NCBI RefSeq assembly: GCF_004341395.1
Contig: NZ_SLXT01000018.1
Location: forward strand, 1-64,000
Direction of reading: 5' to 3'
From: Heliophilum fasciatum
Lineage (GTDB): Bacteria; Bacillota; Desulfitobacteriia; Heliobacteriales; Heliobacteriaceae
DNA: 64,000 nt
Below the pieces are notes generated by a model. The model searched no databases, had not been told where the DNA came from, and worked only from the letters and a program-made list of their open reading frames with translations. Both the position numbers and the translations under genes were made by a program. Positions 9,796-18,501 of this stretch are shown piece after piece. The number at the start of each line of letters is the position of its first letter. Position 1 is the first letter of the stretch.

Positions 9796-11136
9796 TTGAC
9801 CGTATCGATACATCTCGCCAGCTTAGGCTGCGCAAAAAATCGTGTAGATGCAGAAGTCATACTGGGCCAGTTGCAAGGGGCCGGCTATCACATTGTGGAG
9901 CGTCCTGACGATGCAACCGTGCTGATTGTGAATACCTGTGGCTTTATCTTACCGGCCAAAGAAGAGTCCATTGAAACGATTTTGGACATGGCGCGGTATA
10001 AGCAAGAAGGGTGTTGCCAATTGTTACTTGTCGGTGGTTGTTTGGCGCAAGGTTATGTCGATGAACTGGCACCAGCCCTGCCTGAGGTGGACGGGTATTT
10101 TGGCCCCGATGATGTAGGGCAGATCGTTGCGATTGTCAACAAAGCGTTGGGGGAGAAGCTCGCTGTGCCCCATTTGGCGTCACCGCAGTTTCTTTATGAT
10201 CATACAATGGCACGAGTCTTAACCACACCGCGCCATTATGCTTATATCAAGGTGGCCGATGGCTGCGACAATCATTGCAGCTACTGCATGATTCCTGCGC
10301 TGCGCGGCTCCTTTCGCTCCCGCGATGAAGCATCGGTGATTGCCGAAGCGAAGGCGCTGGTCGAGCAAGGTGTTCAGGAACTGCTTTTGATTGCACAAGA
10401 TACAACCCGCTATGGTTTGGATAAAACCGGTGAATTTCGCTTACCGGCATTGCTTGATGCCTTGGCACCGGCCGTTGCTCCTGCGTGGATTCGCTTGATG
10501 TATTGTCATCCGGCGCATTTTACACCGGCCATGATTGAAGTGATGGCCCGTCATGGTAACATTTGCCGTTATGTGGATCTGCCGTTACAGCATGTAGATG
10601 ATCAGATTTTAACGGCGATGAACCGCCGGACTACGCAGGCCAAGATCCGCCAACTGGTAGCGGACTTGCGGGCGGCCATGCCTGGTATTGCCTTGCGTAC
10701 ATCGTTGATCGTTGGTTATCCCGGGGAAACAGACACACAATTTCAGTCCATGCTCGATTTCTTGACAGAAATGCGCTTTGAACGGGTCGGTGTGTTTACA
10801 TATTCCCAAGAGGAAGCGACACCGGCGGGACAGCGTGATGATCAAATCCCGGAAGCCATCAAGCAAGAGCGCTTTGATCGAGCTATGGCTCATCAGCAAG
10901 ACATTTCGCTGGCAATCCAGCGTGAGCAGATGGGCAAAATCTTAGCTGTGCTTGTCGATGAAGAAGTGGAGCCCGGGCGTTATCGCGGGCGCAGTCACCG
11001 TGAGGCACCGGAAGTAGATGGTTATATTGAATTTACAGGTCAAGGTTGGCAACCGGGTCAAGTCGTTCCGGTACGGATTACCGCCGCACACCACTATGAT
11101 CTGATGGGAGAAGCGTTACATGAACCTGGCGAATAA
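9796..11136 (+). CDS. rimO: Ribosomal protein S12 methylthiotransferase RimO
   Basis: 446 residues from TTG 9796. Adds a methylthio group to a conserved aspartate of ribosomal protein S12. Domain order is MTTase N-domain with three [4Fe-4S] cysteines (LGCAKNRVD, NTCGFI, GGCLAQ), radical SAM domain with CDNHCSYC (Cys157, 161, 164), then a C-terminal TRAM domain. TTG 9796 has AAGGGCGG 7 nt upstream and puts the protein at the usual VSIHLASLGC start; ATG 9745 would add 17 atypical residues. It overlaps pgsA by 17 nt. Confidence 0.92.
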   Translation: MTVSIHLASLGCAKNRVDAEVILGQLQGAGYHIVERPDDATVLIVNTCGFILPAKEESIETILDMARYKQEGCCQLLLVGGCLAQGYVDELAPALPEVDGYFGPDDVGQIVAIVNKALGEKLAVPHLASPQFLYDHTMARVLTTPRHYAYIKVADGCDNHCSYCMIPALRGSFRSRDEASVIAEAKALVEQGVQELLLIAQDTTRYGLDKTGEFRLPALLDALAPAVAPAWIRLMYCHPAHFTPAMIEVMARHGNICRYVDLPLQHVDDQILTAMNRRTTQAKIRQLVADLRAAMPGIALRTSLIVGYPGETDTQFQSMLDFLTEMRFERVGVFTYSQEEATPAGQRDDQIPEAIKQERFDRAMAHQQDISLAIQREQMGKILAVLVDEEVEPGRYRGRSHREAPEVDGYIEFTGQGWQPGQVVPVRITAAHHYDLMGEALHEPGE

Positions 11137-11671
11137 AATTACTCTGACCCGTGTGTTGTTTGTTCCCTTGTTCATGGTGATTTTACTGATCCCCGGTATT
11201 CCCTACCGCCAGTATTTAGCGGCTGCCGTTTTTATTTTAGCGGCAAGTACCGATGGGCTCGACGGATATATTGCAAGGTCGCGCAAGCAGATCACCCGCT
11301 TTGGTACCTTTTTGGATCCCCTGGCTGACAAGCTGTTAATCTCGGCCGCCTTGATTTCCTTGGTCGAACTCGGTGATATTCCGGCTTGGATCGCCGTGAC
11401 GATCGTCGGTCGCGAGTTTGCCGTTACGGGCTTGCGATCCATTTTGGCGACGGAAGGCCATACCGTTTCGGCCAGCAAGCTGGGAAAATTAAAAACAGTC
11501 TTTCAGATCATCACCGTTGTGGTGATCCTGATCGATGAAGCGCTGTCGATTGTCATACCGGTGCGTATTTCACAATTCATCCTTTATCTCACGGTGATTT
11601 TCACACTTTGGTCCGGTATTGATTATTTCATTAAAGCCAAACCGATTCTCCAAAACCGCATGGATATGTAA
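11120..11671 (+). CDS. pgsA: CDP-diacylglycerol-glycerol-3-phosphate 3-phosphatidyltransferase
   Basis: 183 residues of the CDP-alcohol phosphatidyltransferase family, making phosphatidylglycerophosphate in the membrane. The signature DGxxDGxxARx8Gx3Dx3D is complete (TDGLDGYIAR...GTFLDPLADK), and four to six hydrophobic helices are visible. It starts inside the end of rimO, so the two are translated together. The placement upstream of cinA-recA is conserved in Firmicutes. Confidence 0.95.
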   Translation: MNLANKITLTRVLFVPLFMVILLIPGIPYRQYLAAAVFILAASTDGLDGYIARSRKQITRFGTFLDPLADKLLISAALISLVELGDIPAWIAVTIVGREFAVTGLRSILATEGHTVSASKLGKLKTVFQIITVVVILIDEALSIVIPVRISQFILYLTVIFTLWSGIDYFIKAKPILQNRMDM

Positions 11672-11687
11672 TATATCCAGCGGTTTT
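11654..11687 (+). terminator. Terminator overlapping the pgsA stop codon
   Basis: The last codons of pgsA (AACCGC-A-TGGATAT) pair with ATATCCA-GCGGTT just after the stop, followed by TTTTT. The left arm is coding sequence and the TAA lies next to the loop. Confidence 0.8.
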
Positions 11688-11786
11688 TTCTTTTCCATTG
11701 CTTACATAATGAAATTGCATCCAAGAATAAGTATAATCAACGTTGATATGATGAACGAATCGGGATACTGGAAAGGAGCGTTGACC

Positions 11787-12311
11787 TTGTTCGGAGGCAT
11801 TCGCTGGTTGCCTGTACTGCTTTTTACAGTGGTAGCGTTAGGTGGACTTGGAGCAGGACAAGTTGTTTATGATCGGTATTGGGTGGAAGCGCCTTATGCG
11901 CAAGCCATTGCCTCCGTATTGCCGGAAGCGGCGATTCAAGTACACAAAGAAAGTGATCATACCCGCATCGAATTGCAAGGCCCACCGATCGAAGATCTGG
12001 GCGCAAGTTATCCGGTGATTTATCAAGCCAGCCAAGAACGTTTTGGCCCGAATGTGCAGATTAGCTGGCCGCCGACCGATGATCCCCTGTTGCAATCCCT
12101 GTGGGATCAACTGCAGTTTCTGATTTACCAAGGGATTGAAACTGGCAACTATACAGTGATGAAAGAATCGAGCGATCAACTGATTCAGGGCTATAGCGGT
12201 GTAACCGGCAAAGTAGCGATGGATCGTGATTTTGTTTATGTACAATTAGTCCATGGTGATGATTGCTTGTACCAAGTGATCCCCCGTGAAAAACGAGGTG
12301 AAACACGATGA
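11787..12311 (+). CDS. Small membrane-anchored protein coupled to FtsH-like gene
   Basis: 174 residues from TTG 11787 (GGAAAGGAG 8 nt upstream). One N-terminal membrane helix (about 6-28, WLPVLLFTVVALGGLGAG) is followed by a soluble extracytoplasmic-looking domain with no motif I recognise. Its stop overlaps the start of the following FtsH-like protease by 4 nt (ATGA), so the two are translationally coupled and may work together, for example as adaptor or substrate. That link is inference from layout. The frame extends back to 11619 but that stretch covers pgsA and its terminator. Confidence 0.6.
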   Translation: MFGGIRWLPVLLFTVVALGGLGAGQVVYDRYWVEAPYAQAIASVLPEAAIQVHKESDHTRIELQGPPIEDLGASYPVIYQASQERFGPNVQISWPPTDDPLLQSLWDQLQFLIYQGIETGNYTVMKESSDQLIQGYSGVTGKVAMDRDFVYVQLVHGDDCLYQVIPREKRGETR

Positions 12312-13801
12312 ATCGAGCTGATCGTTCACATTATGGCAAAGAAATCGCCGTAGGCGCTGTGGTCGCGCTGGCGTTATTTCTTGCCTGGAAATGGCTGTCC
12401 CTGATGCCCGTCTTGTTTTTACTTTCCTCGGGGGCGCTGATTTATTTTTTGGTGGAGAAGCAAGGTTTTGGTAGCAGCAGCCCTGGAGAACGGGCGAATG
12501 ATTCTAACTTTACTTTTGATGAAATCGGCGGGCAGGAAGTGGCTAAGCAGGAATTGAAGGAAGCCCTTGATTTTATGGTGCAAAGCCAGGCAGCCCGTGA
12601 GCTGGGCATCCGCGCCTTAAAAGGAATTTTGCTTTGCGGTTTGCCAGGGACCGGCAAGACCTTGCTGGCCAAAGCGGCCGCTACCTATACCGACAGTGTT
12701 TTTCTCAGTTGTGCCGGCAGTGATTTTATCGAAGTCTATGCCGGTGTTGGTGCCAGTCGTGTGCGCAGCTTGTTTAAGAAGGCCCGTGATCAAGCCAAAA
12801 AAGAAAACAAAACGGGCGCGATTGTTTTTATTGATGAGATGGATGTGCTTGGTGCCCAGCGTGGTGGCAATCGCGGCCACATGGAATATGAACAAACGCT
12901 CAATGCCTTACTTGTGGAAATGGACGGCTTAAAAGATGATCACCCAGTGCGGTTATTGGTCATCGGTGCTACCAACCGGCCCGATTTGCTTGACCCGGCA
13001 TTGCTTCGTCCGGGTCGTTTTGATCGGCAGATTCAAGTGGATCTTCCCGATCGGGAAGGCCGCAAGCATATTCTGGCGATTCACACTCGGAATAAACCGA
13101 TGGCTGATGACGTCGATTTAGATGTATTGGCGCAAGAGACCATTGGTTTTTCTGGGGCTCAATTAGAAAGCGTGGCCAATGAAGCAGCCATATTAACCTT
13201 ACGCGCTCAAGAGCAAACGATTAACTTAGAACGCATGAAGGAATCCATTGAAAAAGTATTGCTCGGTGCCAGTCGTGATCGCCGGGCGCTGGACGAAGAA
13301 CTGTGGCGCGTCGCTGTCCATGAAACGGCCCATGCCATGGTCAGTGAATGGGAGCAAAAAGGCTCCGTCGTGCGCTTGACGATTTCGCCGCGGGGGCGTG
13401 CCCTTGGCTATTTGCGGCAAGTTCCTACGGAGGAGCGCATTCTCGATACGCGCAATGATCTGCTTGGTGGCATTCGTGTCGCTCTGGCTGGTTTGATTGC
13501 CGAAGAACTCATTCTGGGTCAAGGATCGACTGGGGCACAGCAGGATTTGCGTGTTGCTTCGGATCTGGCCCGGCGCTTATTGTTGTCCGGCCTTTCTCAT
13601 CTGGGCCCTATTGATACGGCCGAGTTACCGGAGACGGTGCGCTTTCAGGAAATCCAAAAGATCCTGGCTGCGGAAACGGCCCTGATCCGGGAGCGGTTAG
13701 CAGCGGTCCGGGCTCAGTTAGAGAAAACAGCGCGCCATTTGCGCGAACGAGAAAGCCTTTCGGGACAAGACTTCCGAGCATTGATGGAACAGTGTGCCTA
13801 G
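12308..13801 (+). CDS. FtsH-like AAA+ zinc metalloprotease
   Basis: 497 residues, much shorter than canonical FtsH (about 600-650). Two adjacent membrane helices (about 12-28 and 32-49) have almost no loop, so the usual extracytoplasmic domain is missing. The AAA module has Walker A GLPGTGKT at 111-118, IVFIDEMD Walker B and the second region of homology (GATNRPDLLDPALLRPGRFDRQ). The M41 peptidase domain has H338-E-T-A-H342 and the downstream QQDLRVASDLAR Asp that completes the zinc site. It looks active. It is probably a second FtsH with a narrower role, since essential FtsH usually sits beside hpt/tilS. Confidence 0.87.
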   Translation: MNRADRSHYGKEIAVGAVVALALFLAWKWLSLMPVLFLLSSGALIYFLVEKQGFGSSSPGERANDSNFTFDEIGGQEVAKQELKEALDFMVQSQAARELGIRALKGILLCGLPGTGKTLLAKAAATYTDSVFLSCAGSDFIEVYAGVGASRVRSLFKKARDQAKKENKTGAIVFIDEMDVLGAQRGGNRGHMEYEQTLNALLVEMDGLKDDHPVRLLVIGATNRPDLLDPALLRPGRFDRQIQVDLPDREGRKHILAIHTRNKPMADDVDLDVLAQETIGFSGAQLESVANEAAILTLRAQEQTINLERMKESIEKVLLGASRDRRALDEELWRVAVHETAHAMVSEWEQKGSVVRLTISPRGRALGYLRQVPTEERILDTRNDLLGGIRVALAGLIAEELILGQGSTGAQQDLRVASDLARRLLLSGLSHLGPIDTAELPETVRFQEIQKILAAETALIRERLAAVRAQLEKTARHLRERESLSGQDFRALMEQCA

Positions 13802-13879
13802 CTTCGAGCAGGACGATCGTTGTGATTTGGTAAAATCTACGCTATCACTTGCATATTTGGGCTAAAGCGCTCTACAATA

Positions 13880-13914
13880 AAGGGAGGATCTGAAAAGGAT
13901 CCTCTCTTTTTTGA
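13880..13914 (+). terminator. Terminator upstream of cinA
   Basis: GGGAGGATC pairs with GATCCTCTC across a short A-rich loop and is followed by a T run. It separates the FtsH-like gene from cinA. Confidence 0.85.
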
Positions 13915-13947
13915 GCACTTTCGTTGAAATTGTACAAAGTGGGTGTT

Positions 13948-15204
13948 ATGATGATAAGCGCCGAAATAGTGTCTACAGGTACGGAACTGTTGTTAGGGCA
14001 GTCGCTGAATACGAATGCCCAGTACCTGGCAGAACAACTTGCCGCGTTAGGGATCGCTTGTTATTATCAGACAACGGTCGGGGACAATGCAGAACGCATT
14101 CGTTCTGTGATCACCCATGCGCTGGAACGAGCCGATATGGTGATTACGACCGGGGGACTTGGCCCGACGATGGACGATTTAACGAAGGAAGTCGTCGCGG
14201 ATCTCTGGAAACTGGAGCTGCAAATGGATGCAGAAGAACTGGCACGCATTGAAGCGTTTTTTGCTCGCCGAGGCAAAAAAATGCCGGAAAATAATAAGAA
14301 GCAAGCGCTACTACCCGCAGGAGCGCAAAAGGTACCTAATGCTATCGGAACCGCCCCGGGAATCATTGTCGAAAAAGGCAACAAAACGATTATTTTGCTT
14401 CCAGGACCACCTTTTGAGATGCAGCCCATGGTCGAGACCACCGTCATTCCCTACTTGGCCCGCAAGGTGGGGACGGAGCCGACTGTGCTTTTTTCGCGTG
14501 TACTGAAGGTGGTAGGACCGGGCGAGTCGGTCATCGAAGATCGCTTGCGCGATTTGTTGGAGCATCAATCGAATCCAACGATTGCGTTGTTGGCCAAAGA
14601 TGCTGAGGTTCATGTGCGCTTTACGGCACGGGGGCATTCCCAAGAAGCAGCCAAAGGGTGCATCCATCGTTTAGAGCAAGAAGTTCGTCAACGTCTTCAT
14701 CCCTACGTCTATGGTGCTGATGATGCGACACTGGCCAGTGTGGTAGGTACGCTGCTACGGCAGCAAAGCAAAACACTGGCGATTGCGGAATCTTGCACAG
14801 GCGGATTGATCGCCGATCAGATGACGAATATTCCGGGATCTTCCGATTACCTATTACTCGGCGTCACTTCCTATGCCAATCGTGCAAAACAAGAAGTGCT
14901 CCAGGTTCCGGCGACAACACTGGAACAAGTAGGGGCCGTGAGCGCGGAAACAGCGCTGGCGATGGTACGAGGCGTGCAAGCCTTGGCCGGTGCCGACGCC
15001 GCCGTGGCGGTAACAGGCATTGCCGGTCCAGGAGGAGGAACAGCGGACAAACCGGTAGGCCTCGTATACATTGCTGTGCGCAACGGCCAAGAAGAAATCG
15101 TGAAAAAGATACAAACCTTTGGCGATCGGCGGACGATCAAGTTGAAGACAGCGGCAGCTGCATTGGATCTACTGCGGGGACAACTGATGGCGAATGAAAC
15201 ATAA
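13948..15204 (+). CDS. cinA: CinA: nicotinamide-nucleotide amidase / competence-damage protein
   Basis: About 418 residues. The N-terminal MoaB/MogA-like domain starts AEIVSTGTELLLGQ and contains TTGGLGPTMDD and LLPGPPFEM. The C-terminal PncC-type domain (about 255-415) has AESCTGGLIADQMTNIPGSS and the AVTGIAGPGGGTADKPVG loop. The family deamidates NMN in pyridine nucleotide salvage. The start is ATG 13948 (GGGTG just before) or ATG 13951. Its place just before recA is conserved in Firmicutes. The ribosome-binding site of the next gene follows directly. Confidence 0.93.
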   Translation: MMISAEIVSTGTELLLGQSLNTNAQYLAEQLAALGIACYYQTTVGDNAERIRSVITHALERADMVITTGGLGPTMDDLTKEVVADLWKLELQMDAEELARIEAFFARRGKKMPENNKKQALLPAGAQKVPNAIGTAPGIIVEKGNKTIILLPGPPFEMQPMVETTVIPYLARKVGTEPTVLFSRVLKVVGPGESVIEDRLRDLLEHQSNPTIALLAKDAEVHVRFTARGHSQEAAKGCIHRLEQEVRQRLHPYVYGADDATLASVVGTLLRQQSKTLAIAESCTGGLIADQMTNIPGSSDYLLLGVTSYANRAKQEVLQVPATTLEQVGAVSAETALAMVRGVQALAGADAAVAVTGIAGPGGGTADKPVGLVYIAVRNGQEEIVKKIQTFGDRRTIKLKTAAAALDLLRGQLMANET

Positions 15205-15219
15205 GGAGAGCTGTAAGTA

Positions 15220-16833
15220 ATGGAAAATCAAACGACAAAAGAAGCAGGCACGGATCGGACCTTATTTGGTCAAATTGAGTTAAGTAAAAAAGTAGCACAA
15301 GCTATCTTCGACATGGGCTTTGAAGAGCCGTCGCCGATTCAAGCCAAAGCAATTCCGGCGATTTTGGAAGGCAAGGACATGATCGGTCAGGCCCAAACGG
15401 GAACCGGCAAAACGGCAACCTTTGGCATTCCGATGGCTGAACGACTCGATCCCAAAGATGGTCGCGTGCAAGCACTGGTACTTTGTCCTACCCGCGAATT
15501 GGCCATTCAAGTGGCCCAGGAAATTGCCAAAATCGGCCGCTTGATCGATGTGAAAGCGCTGCCTGTCTATGGCGGTCAATCCATCGATCGCCAGATTCGC
15601 GCATTGCGCTATGGCGTACAAGTCGTCATCGGCACGCCGGGGCGGATTCTCGATCACCTGAGCCGTAAAACCTTGCGCCTGAACAATGTGCGTATGGTTG
15701 TTCTTGATGAAGCCGATGAAATGCTCGACATGGGCTTTATTGAAGATATTGAGTCGATCATCAAAGAAACGCCGGAAGAGCGTCAAACGCTGCTTTTCTC
15801 AGCGACGATGCCGGCTCCCATTCAAAAGCTGGCCCGCCAGTACATGAAAAATCCTGAATTTGTAACCATTTCCCGCGACAAGCTGACCGTACCTTTGATC
15901 GAACAAGTGTACTATGAGTGCAAAGAATCGCAAAAAGCCGATGCTCTTTGCCGTGTCTTGGATATGGAAGAAATTGGCGCAGCCATCGTCTTTTGCCGCA
16001 CCAAACGCGGTGTTGATGAACTGGTCGCATCCTTAGAGTCGCGCGGCTATTTTGCCGAAGGGCTTCATGGCGATCTGACCCAAACCCAGCGCGATCGGGT
16101 CATGAAAAAATTCCGTGAAGGCAAAGCGGAACTGCTCGTCGCTACCGATGTGGCTGCCCGCGGTCTCGACGTGGAAAATGTTACCCACGTCATTAACTAT
16201 GACGTTCCGCAAGATCCCGAATCCTATGTTCACCGTATCGGCCGTACCGGTCGCGCCGGGCGCAAAGGGATTGCGGTGACCTTGATCAACTATCGCGAGT
16301 ATCGCCAGTTAAAACTGATCGAGCGCGTGACCAAAGCACGGATCCAACGCCGTGAATTGCCGTCCATGGCCGATATCATGGAGCGTCAAAAAGAAGCCCA
16401 TAAACAACGGGTGTTGCAGCTGCTGCAAGCCGGTCATTTTGGCGATTACAAAAGCATCATCAGCGAAATGGCCGATGAATATGATCCGATGGAAATCGCT
16501 GCTGCCGCTTTAAAACTGCTCGTGGAAGGACCGGAAGCGGAAAAAGAAGCAGAAGACGAAGTTTCCGAATTTGGCAATACCGGGGCTGAGCCAGGGATGG
16601 TTCGCTTGTTCATGAACATTGGCCGGGCCCAAGGGATCCGTCCCCAAGACATCGTACGCACCGTTGCCGAAGAAGCCGGAATTCCCGGTAATGTCATCGG
16701 CGTGATCAATATTTATGATAAATTCACCTTTGTGGAAGTGCCGGAAGATGTAGCCGGTCGCGTGCTCGGTGTCATGCATCAAAACATGATCAAAGGGCGC
16801 AAGATCAGCGTAGAGCCTGCAAAAGCTCGTTAA
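15220..16833 (+). CDS. DEAD-box RNA helicase (DeaD/CshA type)
   Basis: 537 residues. Q-motif region, GQAQTGTGKT (Walker A), PTRELA, DEAD in VVLDEADEMLDMGF, SATMP, ARGLDVENVTHV and HRIGRTGRAG are all present. A helical linker follows the helicase core. A C-terminal DbpA-type RNA-binding domain (about 450-530, MVRLFMNIGRAQGIRPQDIV) is seen, which in relatives targets rRNA or structured RNA. Likely roles are ribosome assembly and mRNA turnover together with RNases Y and J, both encoded in this window. GGAGAG lies about 12 nt before ATG 15220. Confidence 0.93.
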   Translation: MENQTTKEAGTDRTLFGQIELSKKVAQAIFDMGFEEPSPIQAKAIPAILEGKDMIGQAQTGTGKTATFGIPMAERLDPKDGRVQALVLCPTRELAIQVAQEIAKIGRLIDVKALPVYGGQSIDRQIRALRYGVQVVIGTPGRILDHLSRKTLRLNNVRMVVLDEADEMLDMGFIEDIESIIKETPEERQTLLFSATMPAPIQKLARQYMKNPEFVTISRDKLTVPLIEQVYYECKESQKADALCRVLDMEEIGAAIVFCRTKRGVDELVASLESRGYFAEGLHGDLTQTQRDRVMKKFREGKAELLVATDVAARGLDVENVTHVINYDVPQDPESYVHRIGRTGRAGRKGIAVTLINYREYRQLKLIERVTKARIQRRELPSMADIMERQKEAHKQRVLQLLQAGHFGDYKSIISEMADEYDPMEIAAAALKLLVEGPEAEKEAEDEVSEFGNTGAEPGMVRLFMNIGRAQGIRPQDIVRTVAEEAGIPGNVIGVINIYDKFTFVEVPEDVAGRVLGVMHQNMIKGRKISVEPAKAR

Positions 16834-16867
16834 TCGAAGGCGTATTGCCCGGCAGGAGGGGTAAGCA

Positions 16868-17629
16868 TTGTCCAATGAGGCGCGCCGTCAGGCGATCTTG
16901 GTCCTGACCATTGTCTGTTTTTTTATCGGCTTGATCACCATGGTACAATGGCGAACGCAAGCAGAAATCACTCGTCAGACCGGCACAGCATCGATTGACG
17001 AGCTTACCTCGACCCTGATCCAAGCGGAAAAATCCAAAGACGCTTTAGCCAGTCAGCTTGTGGAACTGCAAAACCAAGTGAATCGCTACCGCGATGGCGA
17101 AAGTGCCAAGCATACGGTGCAGCAACTGCTGACGCAGTCACAAATGGCAGCCGGGATGGTGGCGGTGGAAGGACCCGGTGTTGTGATCACCTTGGACGAC
17201 AGCCCCTTAGCCCGTCAATTTGATGAACAGTCGCGGAAAGACATCCGTAACGAGTACTATATCCATGACACCTATTTGCGCGAACTGGTCAACGCCTTGT
17301 GGATGGCCGGTGCGGAAGCCGTCAGCGTCAACCAACAGCGGTTAGTGGCGAATTCCGAGATTTTTTGCGGAGGCACGACCATCTTTATCAACCGGGATTA
17401 TGTAACACCGCCCTTTGTGATTCGTGCTGTCGGCGATCCCAAGACCTTGACGGCATCATTAAATATGGTCTTGACGTCGCTTTTACTTAAAGATTTGAAC
17501 CAGCGATTTGGCGTTGTCTTTGACATTGCGCCCAGCGATCGTGTGCAAATTCCCGAATATCGCGGCGATATCCAATATCAACATGCTAAAATCTCGACGA
17601 AGGATCCGGCAGCGGAGGCCAAGCCATGA
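16868..17629 (+). CDS. DUF881 protein (YlxX/YlxW-like), first copy
   Basis: 253 residues with an N-terminal membrane helix (about 6-25), a coiled segment (about 40-85) and the DUF881 domain with VEGPGVVITLDDSP, a YYIHDTYLRELVNALWMAGAEAVSVN stretch in parts, and NREYV-like sequence near 175. The function of the family is unknown; it is common in spore formers. TTG 16868 has AGGAGGGG 6 nt upstream. It overlaps the second copy by 4 nt. Confidence 0.87.
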   Translation: MSNEARRQAILVLTIVCFFIGLITMVQWRTQAEITRQTGTASIDELTSTLIQAEKSKDALASQLVELQNQVNRYRDGESAKHTVQQLLTQSQMAAGMVAVEGPGVVITLDDSPLARQFDEQSRKDIRNEYYIHDTYLRELVNALWMAGAEAVSVNQQRLVANSEIFCGGTTIFINRDYVTPPFVIRAVGDPKTLTASLNMVLTSLLLKDLNQRFGVVFDIAPSDRVQIPEYRGDIQYQHAKISTKDPAAEAKP

Positions 17630-18366
17630 TGAAGATGCACATGAAGATGCAGTGGAAAAAATGGCAAGTGGCGGCGACGATTGTTGCCTTAGCCATGGGC
17701 ATGTTGCTGGTTACGCAGTTTAATACAACGATTCAATTGGCCAAAGTTCGTCTTGAACAGGGAGAACGGCAGCGTTCCTTACAAGTGCTTTTACAAAAAA
17801 TCGATGCTGATAAAGCCGAGATGGACAAAAAGGTCGCTGAATTAAAGAGCCAGACAGCTAAGTATGAGCAGATGACCACCGGTCAGGTGTCATCGGGCTT
17901 ATCGGAAGAACTGGATCGACTGCGCATGGCCACGGGCTATTATGCGCTGGAAGGACCGGGTGTTCAAATCACGATTGATGATCGACTGGCACCCAATACC
18001 CCTGTCGACATCAATGATTTGATGGCCATTGTCAATATCTTGCGCTATGCCGGTGCCGAGGCGATTGCTGTCAATGGTCAGCGCATTGTCGCCCATTCGG
18101 AGATCTATGTTTCTGGTAAAAATATGCTGATCAACAAAACGCCGATCAGCAGTGATAAAGACCATGTCTATGTGATTGAAGCCATCGGGCCCAGTCAACA
18201 ACTGGCGCAGTGGTTGCAAGTGACCGATGGGTTGGTGCTCAGTATGCGTGAGTCCAAAATCGATGTTAAAATTACGACGCAAAATAAAGTGGAAATTCCC
18301 GCCTACAGCGGTATTCACAAATTTACCTATGCCAAACCCCTGGTACCCGCTAAAAAGAGACCATAA
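17626..18366 (+). CDS. DUF881 protein (YlxX/YlxW-like), second copy
   Basis: 246 residues, paralogous to the preceding protein: membrane helix (about 12-30), long coiled coil (about 40-85), then DUF881 with ALEGPGVQITIDDR, NILRYAGAEAIAVNGQRIV and ANKTPISSD-like sequence. The two are translationally coupled (ATGATG over the previous TGA) and may form a hetero-oligomer, which is inference. ATG 17626 is used; several further ATGs follow within eight codons. Confidence 0.86.
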   Translation: MMKMHMKMQWKKWQVAATIVALAMGMLLVTQFNTTIQLAKVRLEQGERQRSLQVLLQKIDADKAEMDKKVAELKSQTAKYEQMTTGQVSSGLSEELDRLRMATGYYALEGPGVQITIDDRLAPNTPVDINDLMAIVNILRYAGAEAIAVNGQRIVAHSEIYVSGKNMLINKTPISSDKDHVYVIEAIGPSQQLAQWLQVTDGLVLSMRESKIDVKITTQNKVEIPAYSGIHKFTYAKPLVPAKKRP

Positions 18367-18397
18367 ACGGATCATCTAAGATTTTTACTTCTGCACA

Positions 18398-18426
18398 TTG
18401 ACAAAGAATTACATGGTATGTATAGT
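18398..18426 (+). promoter_or_regulatory. recA promoter (sigma-A type)
   Basis: TTGACA (18398-18403) and TATAGT (18421-18426) are separated by 17 bp. The spacer contains the palindrome TACAT-GGT-ATGTA (18410-18422), which reaches into the -10 box. No GAAC-N4-GTTC LexA box is visible between 18367 and 18501. Confidence 0.8.
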
Positions 18427-18449
18427 AAAAATATCCTCAAAGCGATACA

Positions 18450-18481
18450 AGCGATGATCATTTACAGCGATGATCATTTGC
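18450..18481 (+). repeat. 16-bp tandem repeat in recA leader
   Basis: AGCGATGATCATTTAC is followed directly by AGCGATGATCATTTGC, 15 of 16 bases identical. Each unit carries the palindrome TGATCA. The pair lies in the untranslated leader about 24 nt downstream of the -10 box and ends 20 nt before the recA start. Confidence 0.85.
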
Positions 18482-18501
18482 AGAGAGAATAAAGGGGGAG
18501 C

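Noticed and set aside
18367-18501. LexA box upstream of recA
   Set aside because: No GAAC-N4-GTTC or close variant found; only the TACAT/ATGTA palindrome is present and is reported separately.
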